DNA of 64,000 nucleotides from Pseudomonas tremae (GTDB lineage Bacteria; Pseudomonadota; Gammaproteobacteria; Pseudomonadales; Pseudomonadaceae), in NCBI RefSeq assembly GCF_001401155.1, contig NZ_LJRO01000117.1, positions 1 through 64,000 on the forward strand. Reading direction: 5' to 3'. A program made the position numbers and the translations under genes. The notes below the pieces were generated by a model. It ran no database searches. It was not told the DNA's origin and worked only from the letters and a program-made list of their open reading frames with translations. Shown here one piece after another: positions 18,740 to 26,309 of this stretch. Position 1 is the stretch's first letter; every line of letters begins with the position of its first letter.

Positions 18740-19504
18740 TTATTTCAGATTGCCACTCAAAAACTGCTGCAGACGCTCGCTTTTCGGGTTGTTGAGCACC
18801 TCGTCCGGGTGGCCGGATTCTTCGATCTGACCCTGATGCAGGAACACTACCTGACTGGCGACCTTGCGCGCAAAGCCCATCTCGTGGGTGACCAGAATCA
18901 TGGTCCGGCCTTCTTCGGCCAGGCCTTGAATGACTTTCAGCACTTCACCGACCAGTTCCGGATCGAGCGCCGAAGTCGGCTCGTCGAACAGCATTATTTC
19001 CGGTTCCATCGCCAGCGCACGGGCAATGGCCACGCGCTGTTGCTGACCGCCGGACAGGAAAGCCGGGTATTGATCGGCAACACGCTCTGGCAAACCGACT
19101 TTTTCCAGGTACTTACGCGCGCGGGCTTCGGCTTCGGCCTTGGGTACGCCCAGCACCCGGCGCGGCGCCATGGTGATGTTTTCCAGCACGGTCATGTGCG
19201 CCCACAGGTTGAAGTGCTGAAACACCATCGCCAGACGCGTACGGATACGTTGCAATTCATCCGCGTCGGCCACGCGCATGCCGTCCTTGTCGCTGACCAT
19301 GCGCACTTGCTTGCCATCCAGGCTCATGGCCCCGTCATTGGGCTGTTCAAGAAAGTTGATACAGCGCAAAAACGTGCTCTTGCCCGAGCCGCTGGCCCCG
19401 ATCAGACAGATCACGTCACCGCTGCTGGCCTTGAGCGATACGCCTTTGAGCACTTTGTTGTCGCCATAGCTTTTGTGCAGGCCATCGATGGTCAGTTTGT
19501 ACAT
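18740..19504 (-). CDS. aotP: Arginine/ornithine ABC transporter, ATP-binding subunit
   Basis: A 254-residue polar amino acid ABC ATPase. Walker A GASGSGKST is at about 36-44, the Q-loop in VFQHFNLW, the signature LSGGQQQR, Walker B IMLFDEPTSALD and the H-loop VTHEMG. It powers import by the AotQ/AotM permeases. Last gene of aotJQMOP. The regulator argR, which follows aotP in P. aeruginosa, is absent here; a repeat cluster follows. Confidence 0.93.
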   Translation of the reverse strand: MYKLTIDGLHKSYGDNKVLKGVSLKASSGDVICLIGASGSGKSTFLRCINFLEQPNDGAMSLDGKQVRMVSDKDGMRVADADELQRIRTRLAMVFQHFNLWAHMTVLENITMAPRRVLGVPKAEAEARARKYLEKVGLPERVADQYPAFLSGGQQQRVAIARALAMEPEIMLFDEPTSALDPELVGEVLKVIQGLAEEGRTMILVTHEMGFARKVASQVVFLHQGQIEESGHPDEVLNNPKSERLQQFLSGNLK

Positions 19505-19513
19505 GACAGGTCC

Positions 19514-20632
19514 TCAAGGAGAAAGTAGGTAGCCGCTGCGATAGGCCCGGGTGCCAGCAATATGGGCGATGACCATGCCCGCCGTCGCCATACGGCGTAG
19601 CGAGCGTGCATACAGCAGGCCAGCGTTCAGGGCCCGGATGCTGGTCACGGCGTCGCTGATCGGGTCGATGACCTCGGCAATCAACTGGCCGGCCTCGACG
19701 TATTCGCCGGGTAACGCGCAGAACACCAGCAGGCCGCCCACCGGCGTGGCGACCGGTTCGACCGCTGCCAGGGGCGTCGCAGGGTAAAGCAATTCAGGAA
19801 GTGGCGAGGGTTCGCCGTCGATGACACCCGCGTCGATCAGGTAATGAATGATCGCCTGACAGTCGCGGCTGGCGAGGGCATGGCTGACATCGCCCTGGCC
19901 GCGTAGCTCCAGCGTCACCGAAAAACTGCCCATTGGTATTGGAAACCGTTCGCCAAAACGTTGCTGCAGTTGCCACCAGACCAGTGTGAAGCATTCGTCG
20001 AACGACTGACCACCCGAGTCGGTGGCCAGCAGACTGGCCTGCGCGCCCAGATAACGCGACAGCGCCTCGACTTTCGGCCAAGCCTCGGGCGTGGTGTACA
20101 GGTGCTCCACCGATTCGAAATCACAGTGCAGGTCGAGCACCACGTCAGCGTCGCAAGCCAGCCTTTGCAGTGTCAGGCGTAGCGATTCCAGCTGAGTTGC
20201 CGGGGTCAGAGCATTCAAGGCCGTCAGCAGGCTTTCACGTACAAGAGTAAGGTTCTGCCCTGCGTCGGCGGTCAGTCGGGCTTCGATATCATCACCGACC
20301 TGCGCGCCAAGGTCGCTGAAGCCGCGATTGAAATTCTGCCCGCTCTCCAGCTCGTAACGGCCCAGCGGCGTGTCCATCAGCACCTGTTCCAGGCCGATCG
20401 GATTGGCGACGGGCACCACGACGATCTCCCCCAGCAGGCGCCCGGCATTTTCCAGCTCGGCCAGACGCTGTTTAAGGTACCAGGCAACCAGCATTCCCGG
20501 CAGCTCGTCGGCGTGCAGCGAGGCCTGGATATAGACCTTGCCCGAACCCTGGCGCGGCCCGTAATGAAAGCTGTGGATCTGCCGACCCGTACCAGGTACC
20601 GGCGACAGCAGCTCATGAGTGTGATGACGCAT
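19514..20632 (-). CDS. aotO: Succinylglutamate desuccinylase/aspartoacylase-family protein (AotO)
   Basis: A 372-residue M14-type zinc hydrolase-like protein. The segment ASLHADELPGM supplies the His-x-x-Glu zinc motif, and DLHCDFESVEH a later His. A lipoyl-like C-terminal lobe covers about 275-372. Its place between aotM and aotP matches the accessory gene of the P. aeruginosa aot operon, which is dispensable for uptake there. Substrate unknown; an amidohydrolase on N-acyl amino acids is likely from the family. Confidence 0.85.
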   Translation of the reverse strand: MRHHTHELLSPVPGTGRQIHSFHYGPRQGSGKVYIQASLHADELPGMLVAWYLKQRLAELENAGRLLGEIVVVPVANPIGLEQVLMDTPLGRYELESGQNFNRGFSDLGAQVGDDIEARLTADAGQNLTLVRESLLTALNALTPATQLESLRLTLQRLACDADVVLDLHCDFESVEHLYTTPEAWPKVEALSRYLGAQASLLATDSGGQSFDECFTLVWWQLQQRFGERFPIPMGSFSVTLELRGQGDVSHALASRDCQAIIHYLIDAGVIDGEPSPLPELLYPATPLAAVEPVATPVGGLLVFCALPGEYVEAGQLIAEVIDPISDAVTSIRALNAGLLYARSLRRMATAGMVIAHIAGTRAYRSGYLLSP

Positions 20633-20644
20633 GTTCAGTCCTGA

Positions 20645-21355
20645 TTAATGGGCCGGGCCGAGAAAGGCCAGCCAGCGGCGCTCGGCAAGGCGGAACAGCC
20701 CGACCAGAATGAACGTCACGGTCAGGTACATGGCCGCGGCGATGCCGAACGACTGGAAGGTCATGAATGTTGCGGAGTTGGCATCCCGCGCGACCTTCAA
20801 TATGTCCGGCACCGTGGCGGTGAAGGCCACAGTGGTCGAGTGCAGCATCAGGATCACTTCGTTGCTGTAATACGGCAGCGAGCGCCGCAGTGCCGAAGGC
20901 ATGATCACGTAGGTGTAGAGTTTCCACCCGGTCAGACCGTAGGCCTTGGCAGCCTCTACTTCGCCATGGGCCATGCTGCGGATCGCACCGGCGAAGATTT
21001 CCGTGGTGTACGCGCACGTGTTCAGCGCAAACGCCAGAATGGTGCAGTTCATTGCATCACGGAAAAAAGCATCCAGAACCGGTTGCTCGCGTACCGCGGC
21101 AAGGCTGTAAATACCGGTGTAGCAGATCAGCAGCTGTATATAGAGCGGAGTGCCGCGAAACAGGTAGGTGTAGAACTGCACCGGCCAACGCACCCAGCGC
21201 TTTGTCGACACCCGGGCGATGGACAGTGGAATGGACACACAGAAACCGATAGCGATGGACGCACTGAGCAACCACATTGTCATGGCCAGACCGGTGACAT
21301 TCACGCCGTCTGTATAAAGGAAGGGTTTCCAGTATTCCTGAAGCAATTCGATCAT
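20645..21355 (-). CDS. aotM: Arginine/ornithine ABC transporter permease AotM
   Basis: A 236-residue HisM-type inner-membrane permease with about five hydrophobic segments and the EAA-like cytoplasmic loop HGEVEAAKAYGLTGW. It pairs with AotQ to form the channel. Its start overlaps the aotQ stop by four bases. Confidence 0.93.
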   Translation of the reverse strand: MIELLQEYWKPFLYTDGVNVTGLAMTMWLLSASIAIGFCVSIPLSIARVSTKRWVRWPVQFYTYLFRGTPLYIQLLICYTGIYSLAAVREQPVLDAFFRDAMNCTILAFALNTCAYTTEIFAGAIRSMAHGEVEAAKAYGLTGWKLYTYVIMPSALRRSLPYYSNEVILMLHSTTVAFTATVPDILKVARDANSATFMTFQSFGIAAAMYLTVTFILVGLFRLAERRWLAFLGPAH

Positions 21356-22080
21356 CGCTGTGCCTCCCGACTGCCTGCGGCGTAATGCCGTTCAGCCCAA
21401 CGCAGGGCAAGGTTCGAGGCGCTGGTGATCATCAGGTAAATCAAGGCTGCGAGTATCAGAAAGTAAAACAGCTGATAGGTACTTTTACCGGCATCCTGCG
21501 AAGCTTTGACCAGATCGGCCAGGCCGATGATCGACACCAGCGCAGTGGCCTTGAGCAGCACTTGCCAGTTATTGCTGATGCCCGGCAACGCGTAACGCAT
21601 CATTTGCGGGAACACGACATAGCGAAACCGCTGGCCACGTTTCAACCCGTAAGCAGTTGCCGCTTCAACCTGGCCGCGCGGCACGGACAGAATCGCGCCG
21701 CGAAACGTCTCGGTAAAATAAGCCCCATAAATGAAACCCAGGGTGATGACGCCTGCGCCGAACGGGTTGATCTCGATGTATTCCCATTCCATGGCGTCGG
21801 TCAGCATGGTCAGCCAGGTTTGCAGGCTGTAGAAAATCAGCAGCATCAACACCAGGTCCGGTACACCGCGGATCAGTGTTGTGTAAATTTGCGCCGGTAT
21901 GCGCAACAGCGCAGAACTCGACAGTTTGGCCGTGGCTCCAATCAGCCCGAGTACGATACTCAGCGCGAGCGACAGAACAGCCAGTTTGATGGTCATCCAG
22001 GTGCCTTCCAGCAACAGCGGGCCAAAGCCCTTCAGGCTGAGCGCCGAGAGTCCCAGGTTTTGCATGAGTGCATCGAACAT
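21352..22080 (-). CDS. aotQ: Arginine/ornithine ABC transporter permease AotQ
   Basis: A 242-residue HisQ-type permease with about five membrane segments and the loop RGQVEAATAYGLKRGQ. I chose the ATG at 22080 (MFDALMQN), which has AAGG seven bases upstream; other in-frame starts at 22095 (ATG) and 22104 (TTG) lack a ribosome site and fall close to the attenuator hairpin. Confidence 0.92.
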   Translation of the reverse strand: MFDALMQNLGLSALSLKGFGPLLLEGTWMTIKLAVLSLALSIVLGLIGATAKLSSSALLRIPAQIYTTLIRGVPDLVLMLLIFYSLQTWLTMLTDAMEWEYIEINPFGAGVITLGFIYGAYFTETFRGAILSVPRGQVEAATAYGLKRGQRFRYVVFPQMMRYALPGISNNWQVLLKATALVSIIGLADLVKASQDAGKSTYQLFYFLILAALIYLMITSASNLALRWAERHYAAGSREAQR

Positions 22081-22106
22081 GGATAGGCCTTGCATTGCTG
22101 ACAAAA

Positions 22107-22152
22107 ACGCCCACCGACAGGGCGGCGAATCATCGCCGAAATCGATGGGCGT
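22107..22152 (-). terminator. Attenuator hairpin between aotJ and aotQ
   Basis: ACGCCCA (22107-22113) pairs with TGGGCGT (22146-22152), with an inner hairpin ggcga/tcgcc, followed on the minus strand by TTTTT. This partial terminator or stabiliser between the binding-protein gene and the permease genes would give the usual excess of binding protein. Confidence 0.65.
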
Positions 22153-22159
22153 CGGTGTG

Positions 22160-22942
22160 TTATTTTCCGCTGTACAGGTTCAGGTCGCCGAAGTGTTTTT
22201 TCTGGATTTCGGCGTAGGTGCCGTCATCGTGCATGGCCTTGATGCCTTTATCCAGCAGCGCTTTCAGCTCTTTGTTGCCCTTGGCGATGCCGATGGCGGT
22301 CTTGGCTGGCAGCAGTTCGTTGTCGACAGGCTTGCTGACTTCGTAGTCAGCGCCGGCTGGCGACTTCAGGAAACCCAGTTCGGCTTGCAGCATGTCCTGG
22401 ATCGAGGCGTCCAGACGACCCGAAGTCAGGTCGGCGTAGACCTGATCCTGGTTGGCGTAGGCCTTTGTGGATACGCCTGCCTTGTCCAGTACGGCCTTGG
22501 CATAGGCTTCCTGAATGGTGCCCTGCTCATAGCCCACGGTCTTGCCTTTGAGGCTGGCCGGGTCAGCGGTCAGGCCTGCACCTTTCTTGAACACCAGCGA
22601 GGTCGGGCCGGAGAACAGTTCATTGGAGAAGTCGATGACTTTCTCGCGGGCCGGGGTCACGGTCATCGAAGAAATAACGCCATCGAATTTACGGGCCTTG
22701 AGGCCTGGGATCATGCCGTCGAAGTCGCTTTCAACCCATTTGCAGGTGACTTTCAGCTCTTTACAGATAGCGTTGCCCAGGTCGATATCGAAGCCGACCA
22801 GGCTGCCGTCAGCGGCTTTGGATTCGAACGGCGCGTAGGAAGGGTCGACGCCGAAGCGCAGTTCCTTGTACTCCTTGGCCATCGAGTTACCGGCGGCGAG
22901 GCACAGAGCCAGTGCAGAAAGAGTGAGCCATGCTTTTTTCAT
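22160..22942 (-). CDS. aotJ: Arginine/ornithine periplasmic binding protein
   Basis: A 260-residue family 3 solute-binding protein with a signal peptide at 1-22 (ending NSMA). The characteristic GFDIDLGNAICKEL segment is at about 49-62, and EKVIDFSNELFSGP follows. It binds basic amino acids in the periplasm and delivers them to AotQMP. First gene of the operon. Confidence 0.92.
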   Translation of the reverse strand: MKKAWLTLSALALCLAAGNSMAKEYKELRFGVDPSYAPFESKAADGSLVGFDIDLGNAICKELKVTCKWVESDFDGMIPGLKARKFDGVISSMTVTPAREKVIDFSNELFSGPTSLVFKKGAGLTADPASLKGKTVGYEQGTIQEAYAKAVLDKAGVSTKAYANQDQVYADLTSGRLDASIQDMLQAELGFLKSPAGADYEVSKPVDNELLPAKTAIGIAKGNKELKALLDKGIKAMHDDGTYAEIQKKHFGDLNLYSGK

Positions 22943-23286
22943 TGTTCAGTCCTTAAAACCTTAAATGGGGCGTTGGGAACACGCGAAGCTTGCTACCGGC
23001 AAGTGCCAGACACACAGAAGATAGCAATTTCCGAACCACAGAGACGAACATGCGTTTGAAATGTAAGGCGTTGTCGCTATTTCATATAAACGGCTGGCAA
23101 TCTGCCGCCTTTGCACGTTTCCAGAGCAGTTAACAGGCGCCTGCTGTGGAGGTAAGTGCTGCAGCCGCTGAGGCGGGGAGGCAGATTAGTAACGAATGGA
23201 GAAGGTTTTCAGCGGGTGGGCAAACGAGAGCGGTAATGAGTGTTTCAAAAAGGTGCGCGCAATATGGAGCGCACTTTTCTGGGGCG
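22943..23286. other. aotJ promoter region and ligase terminator
   Basis: 344 bases without a gene. The right end holds the ligase-gene terminator. The aotJ promoter should lie near 22970-23100, an A+T-richer patch. One TGTCGC hexamer at 23072 resembles a Pseudomonas ArgR half-site, but the rest of the motif is poor. Confidence 0.5.
23244..23280 (-). terminator. Terminator of the exonuclease-ligase operon
   Basis: GTGCGC (23253-23258) pairs with GCGCAC (23269-23274); the minus strand continues CTTTTTG. It lies 13 bases past the ligase stop. Confidence 0.8.
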
Positions 23287-25002
23287 TCAGTTCAACAGGT
23301 CCTGAAGCGTCGCCAGACTGTCAGCTTCGGCAACCGGTTTGTCCTGTCGCCAACGCAACATGCGCGGGAAGCGCACTGCGATACCGCTCTTGTGCCGTTT
23401 TGACAACACTATACCCTCGAAACCGAGTTCGAACACCAACGTGGGTGTCACGCTGCTGACCGGCCCGAATTTCTCGACGGTGGTCTTGCGGACTATAGCG
23501 TCCACTTTGCGCATTTCTTCGTCAGTCAGCCCCGAGTAAGCCTTGGCGAACGGAACCAGCGTACGCTCGCTGGCATCAGGCGGGCCGTCCCAGACCGCGA
23601 AGGTGTAATCGCTGTAAAGGCTGGCGCGCCTCCCATGACCCCGTTGCGCATAAATCAATACGGCATCGACACTTAACGGGTCGATCTTCCACTTCCACCA
23701 GACGCCCATGTCCTTGGTACGGCCGACGCCATACAACGAGTCGCGGGCCTTGAGCATCATGCCTTCGACGCCCAGGCTGCGAGAGGCCTCGCGCTGGGTG
23801 GCGAGGTCGAGCCAGTCTTTGCCGGTGAGCACCGGGGAGGGCATCAGTACCTCGCTTTGGCAGCTTTCGATCAGGGTTTCCAGTTGGGTGCGACGTTCGT
23901 GCTGGGGCCTGCTGCGCCAGTCGTCGCCTTGCCATTCCAGCAGGTCATAAGCGAGCACAACGACCGGCACATCCGCGAGAATCTTCTTGCCCAGGGTCTT
24001 GCGGCCAATGCGCTGCTGCAGCAATGCAAAAGGTTGAACCGAGGGCGCCGCCTGCAGGGCTCCACTGTCCAGAGCGAACGCGGTGCCACTGTCAGGAGTG
24101 GATTCAGGGCTGGTATCAGGTGCCTTCCAGACTACGATTTCGCCGTCGATCACTGTGCCGTCCGGCAGACACTGCACCAGCGTGTGCAGTTCGGGAAAGC
24201 GATCAGTGACCAGTTCCTCACCGCGCGACCATATCCACAGTCTGCCGTCACGTTTGACCAATTGGGCTCTGATCCCGTCCCACTTCCATTCCACCTGCCA
24301 GTTTTCGGCAGCACCCAACAGCGTTTCGAACTGATCGGCAGGCTGTTGCAGTGAGTGTGCGAGAAAAAACGGATAGGGCTGGCCGCCGCGCTGGGCGTGC
24401 TCATCCTCCGATTCGGGCGCAATCAGTTTCAAATAGCGTTCGGCGCTGGGTCTATGCGACAGGTCGGTATAGCCGACCAGTCGCTGTGCCACACGCTTGC
24501 TGTCGATATTGGCCAATGCAGCCAGCGCACGGGTGACCAGCAGCTTGGACACGCCGACCCGGAAGCTGCCGGTGATCAACTTGATGCAGACCATCAGACT
24601 GATGCGGTCCAGTTGCGACCAGAACATCGGCAAGCGCGCGGCCAGTTCTTCGGGCGGCAGGCCGCGCAATGGCAACAGCTTGTCCTCCATCCAGATGGCC
24701 AGGCCTTCGTCGTTGCTGTGGTCGGCCTGCGGCAGCAGCAATGACAGGGTTTCCGCCAGGTCGCCAACGGCCTGATAGCTTTCTTCGAACAGCCACTCCG
24801 GCAGACTGGCCAGCGTCATTGCCTGTTCACGCAGCACGCGGGTCGGCACCAGCTGGCGCGGACGTCCACCTGACAGAAAGTACACCGCCCACGCAGCATC
24901 CTCAGGGGCGGCGCTTGCAAAATAGTCATGCATCGCCGCCAGCTTGGCGTTGCTTGATGTAGTGGCGTCCAGCCGGGAATACAGTTCGGCAAAGGCTCTC
25001 AT
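23287..25002 (-). CDS. ATP-dependent DNA ligase of the Lhr-associated repair set
   Basis: A 571-residue ATP-dependent ligase: N-terminal DNA-binding domain (about 1-205), nucleotidyltransferase domain with the adenylated Lys240 in WKWDGIRAQLV, and an OB domain ending near 550. Motif IV EGMMLKARDSLY and the downstream WWKWK are visible. It is distinct from NAD-dependent LigA. Its start overlaps the nuclease gene stop by four bases. In other pseudomonads it is grouped with the Lhr helicase and phosphoesterase, here displaced by aotJQMOP. Confidence 0.92.
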   Translation of the reverse strand: MRAFAELYSRLDATTSSNAKLAAMHDYFASAAPEDAAWAVYFLSGGRPRQLVPTRVLREQAMTLASLPEWLFEESYQAVGDLAETLSLLLPQADHSNDEGLAIWMEDKLLPLRGLPPEELAARLPMFWSQLDRISLMVCIKLITGSFRVGVSKLLVTRALAALANIDSKRVAQRLVGYTDLSHRPSAERYLKLIAPESEDEHAQRGGQPYPFFLAHSLQQPADQFETLLGAAENWQVEWKWDGIRAQLVKRDGRLWIWSRGEELVTDRFPELHTLVQCLPDGTVIDGEIVVWKAPDTSPESTPDSGTAFALDSGALQAAPSVQPFALLQQRIGRKTLGKKILADVPVVVLAYDLLEWQGDDWRSRPQHERRTQLETLIESCQSEVLMPSPVLTGKDWLDLATQREASRSLGVEGMMLKARDSLYGVGRTKDMGVWWKWKIDPLSVDAVLIYAQRGHGRRASLYSDYTFAVWDGPPDASERTLVPFAKAYSGLTDEEMRKVDAIVRKTTVEKFGPVSSVTPTLVFELGFEGIVLSKRHKSGIAVRFPRMLRWRQDKPVAEADSLATLQDLLN

Positions 25003-26045
25003 GACTGCGCCTCGCCAGTGCCTGGCACTTCAGGCTCGGCGGTGGCCGGATTGCTGTCTTCCTCATCGCCGTATTCAGTGCTGAAGCCCTGAGCATCCAG
25101 CCCCAGTTCACGCAGATAGCGCACCAGTATTCCGACCGAACCATGCGTGACCATGACCCGTTCGGCCCCGGTCTGCTCGATGGCCCACAACAGGCCTGGC
25201 CAGTCAGCGTGATCGGACAGCACAAAACCACGGTCCACGCCGCGCCGACGTCGAGTGCCGCGCAGCATCATCCACCCGCTGGCAAACGCATCGCTGTACT
25301 CGCCGAAGCGCTTCATCCAGCTGCTGCCTCCGGCGGAGGGCGGAGCGAGGATCAGTGCCTGGCGCAGAGCCGGATCGGTCTTTTTGAAGTCGCCGGCGTA
25401 TTGGGTTTCCGGGATACGGATACCGCCTTCGCGATACACACGGTTCAAGGGCTCGACGGCACCATGGACCAGAATCGGCCCGATCTGTGAGTCGATGCCG
25501 TGCAGAATGCGCTGGGCCTTGCCGAAGGAGTAGGCAAACAGCACGCTGGCTTTGCCTTGAGCCGCATTGCCTCGCCACCACTCGTTGATGCCGTCGAAAA
25601 TCTGCGCCTGTGGTGCCCAGCGATAGATCGGCAGGCCGAAGGTCGATTCAGTGATAAAGGTGTGGCAGCGCACCGGTTCGAACGCCGCGCAGGTGCCATC
25701 CGGTTCGACTTTGTAATCTCCTGAAGCAACCCAGACCTCACCTTGGTATTCCAGACGCACTTGCGCTGAACCCAGTACATGACCTGCCGGATGCAGGCTC
25801 AGTTTTACGCCGTGGTGGGTGATGGTTTCGCCGTACTCAAGGGTTTGCAGGTTGATGTCCTGACCCAGGCGCGAACGCAGAATCCCTTCGCCGCTGGCGG
25901 CTGACAGGTAATGCTGATTGCCGGTGCGGGCGTGATCACCATGAGCATGGGTAATGACCGCTCGCTCCACCGCACGCCACGGATCGATATAGAAATCGCC
26001 GGGTGGGCAATACAAACCTTCAGGACGAGCAACGACAAGATCCAT
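24999..26045 (-). CDS. Ligase-associated SNM1-like metallo-beta-lactamase nuclease
   Basis: A 348-residue metallo-beta-lactamase/beta-CASP protein. The zinc motif HAHGDH lies at 33-38, with further metal-binding positions in SGDYKVEP and in LSDHADWPG. It resembles the exonuclease of bacterial ligase-linked repair sets and the core of eukaryotic SNM1/Artemis. A Glu/Pro-rich tail of about 25 residues ends the protein. First gene of an operon with the ATP-dependent ligase. Confidence 0.87.
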   Translation of the reverse strand: MDLVVARPEGLYCPPGDFYIDPWRAVERAVITHAHGDHARTGNQHYLSAASGEGILRSRLGQDINLQTLEYGETITHHGVKLSLHPAGHVLGSAQVRLEYQGEVWVASGDYKVEPDGTCAAFEPVRCHTFITESTFGLPIYRWAPQAQIFDGINEWWRGNAAQGKASVLFAYSFGKAQRILHGIDSQIGPILVHGAVEPLNRVYREGGIRIPETQYAGDFKKTDPALRQALILAPPSAGGSSWMKRFGEYSDAFASGWMMLRGTRRRRGVDRGFVLSDHADWPGLLWAIEQTGAERVMVTHGSVGILVRYLRELGLDAQGFSTEYGDEEDSNPATAEPEVPGTGEAQS

Positions 26046-26170
26046 GGGGCAACCGTATGGATGGGCTTGTTAGCTATGAGCCGGTGCGGGGAGGGAAAGT
26101 TCGGGGAGTTTGCGCGTTCAGGCCCGAGTACGCAGCGAGCCACAGATCTGTGACGCCAAGCATCACACAA

Positions 26171-26292
26171 GGCATTCCCACGCTGGAGCGTGCGCAACGA
26201 TATGTGTCCGAATGAACACTATAGGCGCTCGAGTAGACGCTATCGTCCCCACGCTCCAGCGTGGGGACGCATTTCTGGGCGCTCTGCGTCTG
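26171..26292. repeat. Degenerate palindromic intergenic repeat, copy 2
   Basis: CCCACGCTGGAGCGTG (about 26178-26192) is followed by the perfect stem GTCCCCACGCT/AGCGTGGGGAC at 26245-26267 and then gcgctctgcgtc. This fills the gap between quiP and the nuclease gene and shares its wording with the repeats at 1-80 and 43.6 kb. Confidence 0.75.
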
Positions 26293-26309
26293 ATCGTTGG
26301 CGCAGAGCT

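Noticed and set aside
23072..23077. TGTCGC as an ArgR half-site for the aot operon
   Set aside because: One half-site only; the AA and second-half positions do not fit the Pseudomonas ArgR consensus, so it is not listed as a site.
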